The notes beneath the pieces are model-generated. The model searched no databases, was not told the origin of the DNA, and saw only the letters and a program-made list of their open reading frames with translations. From the NCBI RefSeq assembly GCF_024494465.1, contig NZ_JAETXM010000006.1, forward strand, positions 1 through 64,000: a DNA stretch of 64,000 nt, read 5' to 3'. The translations under genes and the position numbers were made by a program. Positions 1 through 8,608 of this stretch are shown here, piece by piece (positions within the stretch are counted from its first letter, which is position 1; each line of letters starts with the position of its first letter). The DNA comes from Bacillus sp. V3B (GTDB lineage Bacteria; Bacillota; Bacilli; Bacillales; Cytobacillaceae).

Positions 1-1
1 G

Positions 2-142
2 AGAATGTGGGGAGAAATCATTCATCATACAACACCAGAGGGAATTCTTCTTCGAAATACGATTATGAAAAATCGTACAGATAAAGACTTTCAATTCGTT
101 GATCGTTTCCATGGTTACAATAAAGTGGCTATCAAATCTTAG
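2..142 (+). CDS. C-terminal end of an unidentified protein (partial)
   Basis: An open frame enters from the left edge and ends at TAG 140-142, giving 46 residues that start ..RMWGEIIHHTTPEG and end NKVAIKS. The frame is free of stops and codon use looks coding, but I do not recognise the family from this tail. A short family C repeat follows directly, as it does behind other genes here. It could be any cytosolic enzyme; the rest lies outside the window. Confidence 0.5.
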   Translation, partial: RMWGEIIHHTTPEGILLRNTIMKNRTDKDFQFVDRFHGYNKVAIKS

Positions 143-147
143 ATTTA

Positions 148-196
148 TCCGATCTTAGTGGGAGGCAAACCTCCACTGATGGACTTCTTCTTTATA
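148..196 (+). repeat. Family C repeat, short (internally deleted) copy C1
   Basis: Contains the family ends (a TCTTAGTGGGAGGCAA-like left end and CTCCACTGATGGACTTCTTC right end) without the middle. It matches the two ends of the full-length elements at 36957 and 50858. AGGT/ACCT-type pairing can form a small hairpin, so it may terminate the preceding gene. Confidence 0.6.
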
Positions 197-330
197 ATTT
201 GATTATTCTCTACTGCAAGTACTATATATCGATAATTGTAAGGGAAAAGAGAAAAGAAGAAATAAAGTAACTCTTACTAAAATAAGCTATAATAAGCTCT
301 ATAAAGATGGTGGTAGGAGTGATGAAATAA

Positions 331-564
331 GTGTATTTAACAGTAGAGGAAACGGCTGATTATTTATCGGTATCTGTACCATATGTGGAGAATTTAATTT
401 CACAAGGGAAAATAAGAGTTTTGCATGATGATGAGGGTGTAGCATTGATCTACAAGGAACAATTTAAGACACATTTTGAACAGCTTGAGAAATATAAACT
501 GTTAGTGGAAGAATTGGAGAATGAGCCGATCCCTGAAGATAAAGATATAAAGGATGAGGATTAG
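331..564 (+). CDS. Small helix-turn-helix (excisionase-like) DNA-binding protein
   Basis: 77 residues. The first 45 residues, beginning VYLTVEETADYLSVSVPYVENL, fit the winged HTH of the excisionase/MerR-like HTH_17 family: LTVEEAADYL recognition-type helix, turn, then a short beta wing (KIRVLHDDEGVALI). An acidic tail follows (EELENEPIPEDKDIKDED). The GTG start at 331 is set by GGTAGGAG at 312-319; an ATG at 322 runs into TAA after two codons. Probably a monocistronic transcription unit closed by a hairpin at 583. No phage or integrase gene is nearby, so a role as a true excisionase is unlikely; a small regulator is the better guess. Confidence 0.7.
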   Translation: MYLTVEETADYLSVSVPYVENLISQGKIRVLHDDEGVALIYKEQFKTHFEQLEKYKLLVEELENEPIPEDKDIKDED

Positions 565-582
565 AAAGTAGGAAAGAAATAA

Positions 583-617
583 AGGGGCCGACGCTTAGTA
601 AAGTGTCGGTCCTTTTT
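583..617 (+). terminator. Rho-independent terminator after the HTH gene
   Basis: GGCCGACGCTT pairs with AAGTGTCGGTCC around an AGTA loop, followed by CTTTTTC. Confidence 0.8.
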
Positions 618-707
618 CATGCTTTTTTCACAAATGGATATTATCAATCATCATTATAAATATAGTCCATATAGTTAAAGCTTTGCTATCAAACTATTGA
701 AGTTTCT

Positions 708-1211
708 TTATAAAGTAAAGTCATCCACTGGTTCAGTTAATCTTACATCGTGTTCTTCAGCAAGTTGTTCTATATTGTCATTAAAATCACGCATTAACGT
801 ACGCGCCTCATTCAACATGGCATTCGCTTCTTCAATTTTTCCTGGATCCAACTCGTCTAAGGCTGTAACGACTGTAACAAAGGCATTATATTGAAGGTTC
901 ACACCATCGATATAACCTTCATGAATTTCCCTTAGCTCTTCTGTTTCAACTTTTATATCCTCTAATTTATCGGCAAATTCTTGATAGGCGGGGATCACTT
1001 GGAAGGTTAGTGTCTCGTAGAGTTCTTGATCAGATGTATAATTTGGTCCAGTTACACTTTCATAAGCGGTAAGTGCTTCATTTTCTAAATGAGAAATATC
1101 TGCAAGTTCTTCATTTAAATAAACGAGAAGATCGTCTTGAACGGGATCGCTAAAACAACCAGAAAGAATGAATGTGAGAAGTAATACAGGAACCAAAAAA
1201 AAATTTTTCAA
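708..1211 (-). CDS. Putative lipoprotein (YkyA-like)
   Basis: 167 residues from a TTG start at 1211. That start is chosen because GGAGGTGG lies five bases upstream (1217-1224); the longer frame would put this site inside the gene. The N-terminus is a lipoprotein signal: KNFF, a hydrophobic run VPVLLLTFIL and lipobox LSGC with Cys about residue 18. The mature part is acidic and helical, with coiled-coil-like stretches (EEANAMLNEARTLMRDFNDN) and no catalytic motif. Composition and the start FSDPVQDDLL resemble the YkyA putative cell-wall-binding lipoproteins of Bacillus, though it is shorter than those (about 220 aa). It should sit on the outer face of the membrane. The family call is tentative; the lipoprotein call is firm. 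Confidence 0.75.
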   Translation of the reverse strand: MKNFFLVPVLLLTFILSGCFSDPVQDDLLVYLNEELADISHLENEALTAYESVTGPNYTSDQELYETLTFQVIPAYQEFADKLEDIKVETEELREIHEGYIDGVNLQYNAFVTVVTALDELDPGKIEEANAMLNEARTLMRDFNDNIEQLAEEHDVRLTEPVDDFTL

Positions 1212-1298
1212 AAGTTCCACCTCCATGCTCTTAATATATGAAGAGTGGAAGTCCAATAATACCAAGGGGGATAGGTGTCGCAGGTTTATCAACAAGGC

Positions 1299-1426
1299 GC
1301 TGTTAAACAATAATGTTAATGCTCAAGAAGCCTTTAGTGTACGCGAGCATTAAGTTATTCATGGAATAGAACGCATGCCTGCATACAGCAAAGGCAATTT
1401 GGCAGGCAATAATCATTCACACAGCC
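1299..1426. repeat. Family A palindromic repeat, copy A1
   Basis: About 128 bp. Left end GCTGTTAAACAATAATG, right end ATAATCATTCACACAGCC, centred on TTATTCATGGAATA at about 1362. Internal blocks CCTTTAGTGTACG and GCATACAGCAAAGG are inverted relative to one another, as in the copies at 26600 and 47519. No open frame inside. Confidence 0.75.
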
Positions 1427-1431
1427 ATCAG

Positions 1432-1483
1432 CAAAAAAGGGCTGTCCCAGCAAAAATGTCAGACATCTGATGGGACAGTCCCC
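1432..1483 (-). terminator. Terminator of glnS
   Basis: On the minus strand GGGACTGTCCCA pairs with TGGGACAGCCC and is followed by TTTTTT. The loop carries a GTCTGACAT motif that recalls family B. Confidence 0.8.
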
Positions 1484-1509
1484 TAATAATGTTTTTGATG
1501 CAGTCTTCT

Positions 1510-3174
1510 TTATAGTTTAAACGAACTTTTTAACGATACAATGATATTAAAGACAGGCTTTTCAGGTGTGGTATGCTTTGAATCCACATTAAAATAGCCG
1601 TGACGGAAAAATTGGAATTTTTCTTGTGGTTTCACATCTTTCATATTGGGTTCGATGAAACCTTGAACACTTTGTAAAGAGTTTTCATTGACATGATCAA
1701 GAAAAGTAGTTTCTTCTCCAGATTCCTCTGCCACTTCCAATTCCTTATCTAAAATGAGCGGTTCGTACAAACGGAATTCAGCTGGAATCGCTTGGGTAGC
1801 TTCCACCCAATGAAGCGTGCCCTTTACTTTTCGGCCAGTAAATCCGCTCCCACTCTTTGTTTCCGGATCATACGTACAATGCAATTCAACTACATTTCCA
1901 TCATTATCTTTTATCACTTCTTCACATTTAATGAAGTAAGCATGTTTCAAACGAACTTCATTTCCTGGGAAGAGACGGAAATATTTTTTCGGTGGATTTT
2001 CCATGAAATCCTCTTGTTCAATATAGATTTCACGAGAAAAAGGAATTTGCCTCATACCCATTTCTGGATTTTCTGGATTCACTTCAGCATCAAGCATTTC
2101 AACTTGACCTTCAGGATAGTTTATAATCACAACTTTTAAAGGACGCAGGATTCCCATTGTACGCGGTGCTTTTAATTTCAAGTCTTCTCGTACAAAGTGT
2201 TCGAGCATTGCTGAATCAACCGTACCAAAACTTTTAGAAACACCTGTTTCTTTAACAAATTCACGAATTGCTTCAGGTGTGTAACCTCTTCTTCGTAAAC
2301 CAGATATGGTTGGCATACGCGGATCATTCCAGCCATCGACAAATCCTTCGTCTACAAGTTGTTTTAGCTTCCGTTTACTCATGACTGTATTCGTAATATT
2401 TAAGCGTCCAAATTCATATTGATGAGGGATATTCTCCATTTCACATTCTGCTACAACCCAGTCGTAGAGAGGACGATGATCCTCAAATTCGGTTGTACAA
2501 ATGGAATGGGTAACACCTTCAATCGCATCCTCCAGCGGATGGGCAAAGTCATACATAGGATAGATGCACCATTTGTCACCAGTATTATGGTGGGATGCAT
2601 GGGATACACGGTAAAGGATCGGGTCACGCAAGTTTAAATTTGGTGAAGACATATCAATTTTTGCTCTAAGTACTTTACTACCATTTTCGAATTCACCATT
2701 CTTCATCCGTTCAAATAGATCAAGATTCTCTTCAATCGACCGTTCACGATAGGGGCTTTTTTTCCCAGGCTCTGTTAACGTCCCGCGGTATTCACGTATT
2801 TGCTCGGCTGTTAAGTCATCGACATAGGCTTTTTCTTTCTTGATTAACAGAATAGCGCGTTGATACATTTCTTCAAAATAGTCAGAAGCATAGTATAAGT
2901 TGTCCCAATCAAAACCAAGCCATTTCACATCTTCTTTAATGGAATCGACATATTCCTGATCCTCTTTTGATGGATTTGTATCATCAAAGCGTAAATTCGT
3001 TGTGCCATTAAAATCATCTGCTAGTCCGAAGTTAATCACAATTGATTTAGCGTGTCCGATATGAAGATATCCATTGGGCTCAGGAGGAAAACGAGTAATG
3101 ATTTTATCGTGTTTCCCTGTTTCTATATCTTCCTTTATTATACTCTTAATAAAATTTGACGAGTTATTTTCCAA
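1510..3174 (-). CDS. glnS: Glutaminyl-tRNA synthetase
   Basis: 554 residues, the usual length. Charges tRNA-Gln with glutamine in the cytosol. Class I signatures are clear: [13 protein letters not shown] at residues 30-42 (HIGH 38-41) and VMSKRKL at 264-270 as the KMSKS loop. The C-terminal anticodon-binding beta barrels end with [13 protein letters not shown]. The TTG start at 3174 has AAAGG nine bases upstream. Lone transcription unit with a TATAAT promoter at 3223-3218; I see no T-box leader. B. subtilis lacks this enzyme and makes Gln-tRNA-Gln through Glu-tRNA and GatCAB, so its presence here is notable. GluRS is excluded by the GlnRS-type [15 protein letters not shown] motif and the C-terminal domain. 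Confidence 0.96.
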   Translation of the reverse strand: MENNSSNFIKSIIKEDIETGKHDKIITRFPPEPNGYLHIGHAKSIVINFGLADDFNGTTNLRFDDTNPSKEDQEYVDSIKEDVKWLGFDWDNLYYASDYFEEMYQRAILLIKKEKAYVDDLTAEQIREYRGTLTEPGKKSPYRERSIEENLDLFERMKNGEFENGSKVLRAKIDMSSPNLNLRDPILYRVSHASHHNTGDKWCIYPMYDFAHPLEDAIEGVTHSICTTEFEDHRPLYDWVVAECEMENIPHQYEFGRLNITNTVMSKRKLKQLVDEGFVDGWNDPRMPTISGLRRRGYTPEAIREFVKETGVSKSFGTVDSAMLEHFVREDLKLKAPRTMGILRPLKVVIINYPEGQVEMLDAEVNPENPEMGMRQIPFSREIYIEQEDFMENPPKKYFRLFPGNEVRLKHAYFIKCEEVIKDNDGNVVELHCTYDPETKSGSGFTGRKVKGTLHWVEATQAIPAEFRLYEPLILDKELEVAEESGEETTFLDHVNENSLQSVQGFIEPNMKDVKPQEKFQFFRHGYFNVDSKHTTPEKPVFNIIVSLKSSFKL

Positions 3175-3217
3175 CCTGTATCAGCCTTTCTTTTAACTAA
3201 GGTTATATTTAATCCTC

Positions 3218-3246
3218 ATTATAGCAAATAAGAAAGCTTCACTTAA
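3218..3246 (-). promoter_or_regulatory. Probable sigma-A promoter of glnS
   Basis: A perfect TATAAT at 3223-3218 with a weak -35 TTAAGT 17 bases upstream (3246-3241). The start codon lies 43 bases beyond the -10 box. Confidence 0.5.
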
Positions 3247-3365
3247 ACGAATTTGCGATATTTTCTTATTATATCCATCTTTTTTCGAGAACAATCTTAA
3301 AAAGGTTAGACTGCTATCTTGAATAAAGGTGATTAATTGCTTAGAGGACTGCCTTTTAAACCTAG

Positions 3366-3492
3366 GGTGTGTTAATGATAAATGGTCTTTGGTGTATGAG
3401 ACTATGTGTTTAATTCAGTATGAGTCACTTCATGGACACGTACAACAAAGTCCATTAGACCATCAACAACAAACACTATGGTTTAACACAGA
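3366..3492. repeat. Family A palindromic repeat, copy A2
   Basis: Left arm GTGTGTTAATGATAAATGG with TCTTTGGTGTATGAG; right arm AGTCCATTAGACCATCAAC ending GGTTTAACACAGAC. The 515-bp gap 3175-3690 holds only the glnS promoter and this element; the 72-codon frame inside is a by-product of the repeat. Confidence 0.65.
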
Positions 3493-3690
3493 CTCAACCT
3501 TAAATAGTCATTTTGTAGGAGGTAGAGTCATTATAAACTTCTTTTAGTTAAAATGTTATAAAAATTTAAGCTAAATGACATTATTTGCACGATGATATTT
3601 GATAGTATAATAGGATAGGATGAAACTGAGATAGAAGACGTGCTGTTTACTATAAGTGAAGTGGTGAATTTTACTTCGGGGGCGAAAAAG

Positions 3691-6411
3691 ATGACGATAG
3701 AAAAACAATTAATAGAAAAAATGTATTATGAAACATTTTTAAATAATGATCCGGAGAAGGAGCCGATACAAGTACTTGGTGAAGCTTATATGGAGGAGCA
3801 AAAAAAAGGTATTCCTGATTTATCCTCTATCCGGTTTGCCCAAGGAGAACTGTATTTTCAGTACAAAGATTATGAAGCTGCTATTTTTAAATGGGAAAAC
3901 ATCGAAAATGAATGGGGACCCTGGGCAAAAAAGAATATGGCAGATGCATATTTTGAACTTAGATTGCTACCCACTGCGGAGGATATTTATAAAAGCATTA
4001 CGACAGATGATCTAACTTTGCATATAGAAGTTTCACTACAATTATTTTCACTATATATAGAGCGAGGCAAGTTGGAGCTAGCAACCCAAGTGATTAAAGA
4101 AACAATTTCACTCAACCCTGATTATCCAAATGTAACGAGATTAGCACAGTCCTTTTTTGAAAAGCATCAAGATTGGTCAAATGCGATTGAGCTTGCGTTG
4201 AATGAAGCAATGAGACTGGAATCTACTCAGTGGTACGATGTATTGATCGGGTATGTAGAAGAAGGACGAACAAGAACAAAGGAACCGGTTTATTTTGAGA
4301 ACGTATTGTCCGTGTTAACGAATATCGATGCTGATCGTTTTGAAAGGTTTGTAGCTTCATTATGGAACAGTTATAAGGATCGAGAAACCCATATTTCATG
4401 GATGGTAATGATCGATCGAGTTATGACTAAACTAGACAGGGATAGAGTCCACTCTTGGAGTGAACTTTCTCGTTTATACGAAGAATCATACTTGAAATTA
4501 ATAAATGGTACCCATTTGATCGAAGAAATTGGAGCAATGATTCCAAGTTTATTAACAAATTGGATGAAAATATGTGATTCAAATTACGCACTAGCGGCTG
4601 CAACAGCTGTCATCTCATGGAGTGAAATGTTTCCTAGAACACTTGAATCTTCAACTGTCTATGAGGCGGAGAATTTATTGTTGGAAGTAGAACAACACTC
4701 AAGCGGCTTTGAAGAAGCTATTAGATTAGCAGATGAAATTTTAAATTGGGCGGGTAAGCAAGATTTACAAGTAGCAAAAACGATTACATGGATCCTAGAT
4801 ACATTAAAAGACAAAGAGTCTTATAGGCTGTTAATTGTTGGAACGAACGAAAGTGGTAAATCAGCTGTAATCAATTCAGTTGTGGGCAGGCATGTACTTC
4901 CTGAAGACAATTCAGCTCTCGTCATGGTCGATTATCATGATCAATCGGAAATTTACGAAATAGCTGAGACAGAAATTCAGCCTGCTGATCGAATTGAAGA
5001 AGAATCGTCATTCCGTTACCAACGCTCGTTTCATGCGAAGTTGGACAGTACTTTTTTACAAGAGAATCAAATCTCTTTTATTGATACACCTAGTTTAAAC
5101 GATAGTGACGAACTTTTTTCCTGTTTACATGCTGCAGATGGAATATTGTTTGTGTTAAATGCGAACACACCATTTACGGAAAAAGAACAGCAAGTACTCC
5201 TGCAAATAAAAGAGAAAATACCGAATGTAACGATTCATTTTCTCTTGAATAAAATGGATGGGGTGTACGATGAAAAGGTTAATAATATTAATGAGATAGG
5301 GGCAACGATTAAATCATTTGTTCAAGAAGCAGAAGTGTTTGCTTTCTCTTCACATTATGATAGCCATAGTCAGTTAAGCGACCTACGGCAGTTTTTATCG
5401 ACTCATTATACGAAAGCGGATATTGTAGTAGGAAGAACGACAAACTTGCTTTATTTTATTAGAAGAATGATCACGTATTTATTAAGTAAAAGGGTTGAAA
5501 AAGAAAATATGCTTGTGGATTCCATTAAATGGAATGAAGAGATGGTTTCCAAGTTGAGCGGGGCTATCCATCAAATGGGTGATTTAGAGGCAGAAAAAGT
5601 ACGGATGATGGCCAAATCTTATCATAGCATTAGAGACAAAATGAAACAGGAATTGATGGAAAAGATTCCAAAACTATTACGAGAATGCTCTGAGTATATT
5701 AAAGAAAATAGTGATTTTCGTAACCTGCACATTGCTTTAAATGATGAGATGAATAAAAAATTGGAGATCTACTTAGAGGAACAAGCTATGCCTGAGTATT
5801 TTCGTTCTATTCAGCAATGGATTGCTGATTGTGCAGATGAATTTAATGAAGTGCAAATATCTCTTGATGAGATGTGTGAGGGCTTTAATGCTTTGTATGA
5901 TAAAGATAAGTTAAAGCTTAAATGTGACTTTAAAGTGCTTGAGGATTGGCGTCGTGATGCAGATCGTATGACAAGTGGCATCTACTGGGAAAAGATGAAT
6001 ATTTTATTACGCTTTACACCTTCTCAATTTTTATTAAAAAGTGCAGGGAAATTACTTGGTGGTCTCTCTCAGAATAAAACCATGCTGTACAACAAATATA
6101 AACAATACGTGGAAACAGAAGATTACCAGGAAGTTGCGCAACTCATTGCTTCACGATTTCTACAGCAATTCGAGCTGTTTGAAAAATCAATTGAGCGTGA
6201 TATCACGATCTTCTTTAGAAACCCACTTGCGGTTTTGAATCAAACAGTCGAAGAGTCTCGTTTGGAAATTGCAAAGAATAAGGAAGCACTAGATAACATA
6301 AGACAAAATCCTGAATGGTATCAAGATCCACTTACTTTCTTTGAACTAAAACTTCGTCAAAATGAGTGGTTGAATCAAAAAGAAAGTCCTGGTATAAAAA
6401 CCGGTGTCTGA
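3691..6411 (+). CDS. TPR domain - dynamin-like GTPase fusion protein
   Basis: 906 residues from ATG 3691, chosen because CGGGGGCG sits 8 bases upstream; the frame itself opens earlier at GTG 3640. Residues 1-200 look like tetratricopeptide helices (FAQGELYFQYKDYEAAIFKW). A GTPase domain follows: P-loop GTNESGKS at 384-391, DTPS at 465-468 in the G3 position, and NKMD at 520-523 (G4). The last 350 residues are helical and charged, with an uninterrupted stretch suited to a dynamin-type stalk. No transmembrane segment is obvious. It stands alone, ahead of dat and behind a repeat. A bacterial dynamin-like protein acting at the membrane is the most likely role. It is not the two-GTPase DynA (YpbR) type, since only one P-loop is present. 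Confidence 0.75.
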   Translation: MTIEKQLIEKMYYETFLNNDPEKEPIQVLGEAYMEEQKKGIPDLSSIRFAQGELYFQYKDYEAAIFKWENIENEWGPWAKKNMADAYFELRLLPTAEDIYKSITTDDLTLHIEVSLQLFSLYIERGKLELATQVIKETISLNPDYPNVTRLAQSFFEKHQDWSNAIELALNEAMRLESTQWYDVLIGYVEEGRTRTKEPVYFENVLSVLTNIDADRFERFVASLWNSYKDRETHISWMVMIDRVMTKLDRDRVHSWSELSRLYEESYLKLINGTHLIEEIGAMIPSLLTNWMKICDSNYALAAATAVISWSEMFPRTLESSTVYEAENLLLEVEQHSSGFEEAIRLADEILNWAGKQDLQVAKTITWILDTLKDKESYRLLIVGTNESGKSAVINSVVGRHVLPEDNSALVMVDYHDQSEIYEIAETEIQPADRIEEESSFRYQRSFHAKLDSTFLQENQISFIDTPSLNDSDELFSCLHAADGILFVLNANTPFTEKEQQVLLQIKEKIPNVTIHFLLNKMDGVYDEKVNNINEIGATIKSFVQEAEVFAFSSHYDSHSQLSDLRQFLSTHYTKADIVVGRTTNLLYFIRRMITYLLSKRVEKENMLVDSIKWNEEMVSKLSGAIHQMGDLEAEKVRMMAKSYHSIRDKMKQELMEKIPKLLRECSEYIKENSDFRNLHIALNDEMNKKLEIYLEEQAMPEYFRSIQQWIADCADEFNEVQISLDEMCEGFNALYDKDKLKLKCDFKVLEDWRRDADRMTSGIYWEKMNILLRFTPSQFLLKSAGKLLGGLSQNKTMLYNKYKQYVETEDYQEVAQLIASRFLQQFELFEKSIERDITIFFRNPLAVLNQTVEESRLEIAKNKEALDNIRQNPEWYQDPLTFFELKLRQNEWLNQKESPGIKTGV

Positions 6412-6480
6412 CACCAGAAATGGACACTCTTACGGTTAATGTATCTTGAAAGAAAACATCGAACTTTAAGTTGATATAGC

Positions 6481-6511
6481 AAAAAGGATCTCAAGTTGAG
6501 GTTCTTTTTGT
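6481..6511 (+). terminator. Terminator of the GTPase gene
   Basis: AAAAAGGATCTCAA pairs with TTGAGGTTCTTTTT; the U-rich tail is part of the stem. Confidence 0.75.
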
Positions 6512-6603
6512 TCTGTGAATAAAAAGAAAGTCAATATTTCTCCATATTTTATCGGGTTATTCATTTATACTGAATATAGATAGTAAGTTAGGGGGAATGA
6601 ATC

Positions 6604-7440
6604 ATGAGCATTGGGTATATAAATGGGAAATATATTCCATTGGATGAACTAGCTATTCCTATTGATGAAAGAGGTCACCAATTTGGAGACGGCATTTATG
6701 AAGTTATTCGTGTGTATAATAGAAAAGCATTTATGTTGGATGAACACCTTGAAAGGTTAATCACTAGTGCAAAAGCCATCAAACTTCCGATTGAGCGAGA
6801 CGCTAGTGACTTTCGACTATTAATCAATGAAGCCGTTGAAAAATCAGGTCTTTCAGAATGCACTATCTATTTACAAATCACTCGAGGTTTTGCCCCAAGA
6901 AAACACCTTTTTCCAGGTGTACCCATTTCTATTTCAATGACGGTAAAACCAGCGTCCCTTTTACAACAATCATTAAGGGAAAATGGAGTTTCTGCTATTG
7001 TTCATGAGGATGAACGTTGGGCTAATTGTTATATCAAGTCACTTAATTTACTTCCTAATGTTTTAGCCAGGCAAACAGCGTATGAGAAAGGCTGTTATGA
7101 AGCAATTCTAGTCCGAGATGGAATGGTGACAGAAGGAACAAGCTCAAATATTTTTATGGTTAAAAAAGGAAAGGTATATACGACTCCTTTATCTAAAAGG
7201 ATTCTAGCGGGTATTACTCGATTAGCTGTTAGGCAAATATGTGAAGAAATAAACATCGAGTTTGTTGAACAGTCTTTTACAGTAGAAGAACTTTTCCAAG
7301 CAGATGAAGTGTTCCTAACAAGTACTACTTCTGAAGTGCTGCCCATTGTTGAAGTGGATGGACAGATGGTAAGGGCAGGAAAACCAGGTGAGGTAACAAG
7401 TGAGCTTTATCAAAAACTACAGCAAATGATTGTACGATGA
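6604..7440 (+). CDS. dat: D-amino acid (D-alanine) aminotransferase
   Basis: 278 residues. PLP class IV transaminase that interconverts D-alanine and 2-oxoglutarate with pyruvate and D-glutamate, feeding peptidoglycan. The schiff-base lysine is K145 in CYIKSLNLLPN. The substrate-carboxylate region RGFAPRKH (94-101) and the cofactor-phosphate loop TEGTSSN are present; the length matches Bacillus Dat. AGGGGGAATGAATC precedes the ATG. The stop overlaps the RBS region of the dipeptidase gene, so the two are probably cotranscribed. Branched-chain aminotransferase is less likely given the short N-terminus and the DERGHQFGDGIYEV motif. Confidence 0.92.
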   Translation: MSIGYINGKYIPLDELAIPIDERGHQFGDGIYEVIRVYNRKAFMLDEHLERLITSAKAIKLPIERDASDFRLLINEAVEKSGLSECTIYLQITRGFAPRKHLFPGVPISISMTVKPASLLQQSLRENGVSAIVHEDERWANCYIKSLNLLPNVLARQTAYEKGCYEAILVRDGMVTEGTSSNIFMVKKGKVYTTPLSKRILAGITRLAVRQICEEINIEFVEQSFTVEELFQADEVFLTSTTSEVLPIVEVDGQMVRAGKPGEVTSELYQKLQQMIVR

Positions 7441-7451
7441 AAGGAGCCTTT

Positions 7452-8396
7452 ATGAATATAATTGATCTTCATTGTGATGCCTTGTTAAAGCTTTGGGAAG
7501 GAAAAGGTAATTTATCATTTGAGAATTCAGCAGAGTTAAATACAAACAAAGAAAGGCTTAAAAAAGGGAAAGTAAAAGTACAATGCTTTGCGATCTTCCT
7601 TGAACCAGACATCGCAAGTGATCAAAAATTTCAGGTGGCACTCCAACAAGTTGACTATTTTTATCGCGAAGTACTAGGGAAAAATCCAGAAATGAAACAA
7701 ATAAGAAATTGGTCTGACTTTGATTGTTTAAAGGATAATGAAATTGGAGCTATGCTGACCCTTGAAGGGGTCGAGGCGATCGGAAATGATATCACGAAGC
7801 TGAACATTCTTTACCAGCTGGGGGTACGCTCGATTGGCTTGACGTGGAATCCGGCTAATCTTGCTGCTGATGGAGCGAGCGAGCCACGTGGTGGAGGGTT
7901 AACCTTATTTGGAAAAGAGATTGTTGGCTGGAATAATGATCATCATGTATTAACAGATGTTTCCCATTTATGTGAGAGGTCTTTCTGGGATGTAATGGAA
8001 TTAGCGCATTATCCTATTGCTAGTCATTCTAATGCGCGAAAGCTTTGTAACCATCCTAGAAACTTAACAGATGAACAAGCTAGAATGATGTTTAAAAGGG
8101 GTGGGATGATTCATGTCGTCTATTACCCTGATTTTATTAAAGAAGGTGGATCCCTTACAACGATTGATGACCTTATCGCCCATATCGACCATTTTTGCTC
8201 TTTAGGGGGTAAAAAACAAATTGGATTGGGTTCGGATTTTGATGGGATATCCCATTTTGTACAGGATTTAGAGGATGCTTCGAAAAGCCAACATTTAATC
8301 GAAAAGTTATTACATTACTTTAAAGAAGAAGATGTTAGGGGCTTTGCCTACCAGAATTTTCTTGACCATCGACCTAAAGATTTGGGGATGATATAA
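7452..8396 (+). CDS. Membrane-dipeptidase-like (renal dipeptidase, M19) enzyme
   Basis: 314 residues. The zinc dipeptidase family M19 cleaves dipeptides, often with a D-residue at the second position. The start ATG 7452 is preferred over ATG 7437 because AAAGGAG (7440-7446) sits between them. Zinc ligands: H7-x-D9 (DLHCDAL), the Glu in MLTLEGVE (about 105), and histidines in DVSHL (about 172) and ASHSNAR (about 192); LGSDFDGI is the conserved C-terminal motif. No signal peptide, so it acts in the cytosol. Coupling to dat suggests a D-amino acid or cell-wall dipeptide salvage unit, which is inference. Confidence 0.85.
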   Translation: MNIIDLHCDALLKLWEGKGNLSFENSAELNTNKERLKKGKVKVQCFAIFLEPDIASDQKFQVALQQVDYFYREVLGKNPEMKQIRNWSDFDCLKDNEIGAMLTLEGVEAIGNDITKLNILYQLGVRSIGLTWNPANLAADGASEPRGGGLTLFGKEIVGWNNDHHVLTDVSHLCERSFWDVMELAHYPIASHSNARKLCNHPRNLTDEQARMMFKRGGMIHVVYYPDFIKEGGSLTTIDDLIAHIDHFCSLGGKKQIGLGSDFDGISHFVQDLEDASKSQHLIEKLLHYFKEEDVRGFAYQNFLDHRPKDLGMI

Positions 8397-8534
8397 GAAA
8401 AATGCTGTGGAGATGTGATATTTCCAACTCCTTTACGAAACTAGGTATTTTCAATTTGGCTTTTATTCTTCTACGGGGACGTTGCTTATGTCCTTTTTAG
8501 AAATACAATTGTCCATGTATAAAAGAAAAAACTG

Positions 8535-8563
8535 TTGCAATTTTTTTAAAAAGATAGGATAAT
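8535..8563 (+). promoter_or_regulatory. Sigma-A promoter of the aspartokinase gene
   Basis: TTGCAA, 17-base spacer, GATAAT. It starts about 45 bases ahead of the gene, leaving no room for a lysine riboswitch. Confidence 0.6.
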
Positions 8564-8608
8564 AAGAAAATAAATTAGACAGAAAATTAACATGTAGGGG
8601 ATGACGAA

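Noticed and set aside
331-564. Prophage excisionase gene
   Set aside because: The HTH matches the excisionase family, but no integrase, attachment sites or phage genes are near.
3175-3330. T-box leader of glnS
   Set aside because: Promoter-to-start distance is about 40 bases; no specifier loop or TGGNACCGCG motif seen.
3329-3547. 72-codon plus-strand frame
   Set aside because: Coincides with a family A palindrome and has no ribosome site.
8397-8608. Lysine riboswitch ahead of aspartokinase
   Set aside because: The promoter lies only about 45 bases before the start, and no L-box motif is visible.
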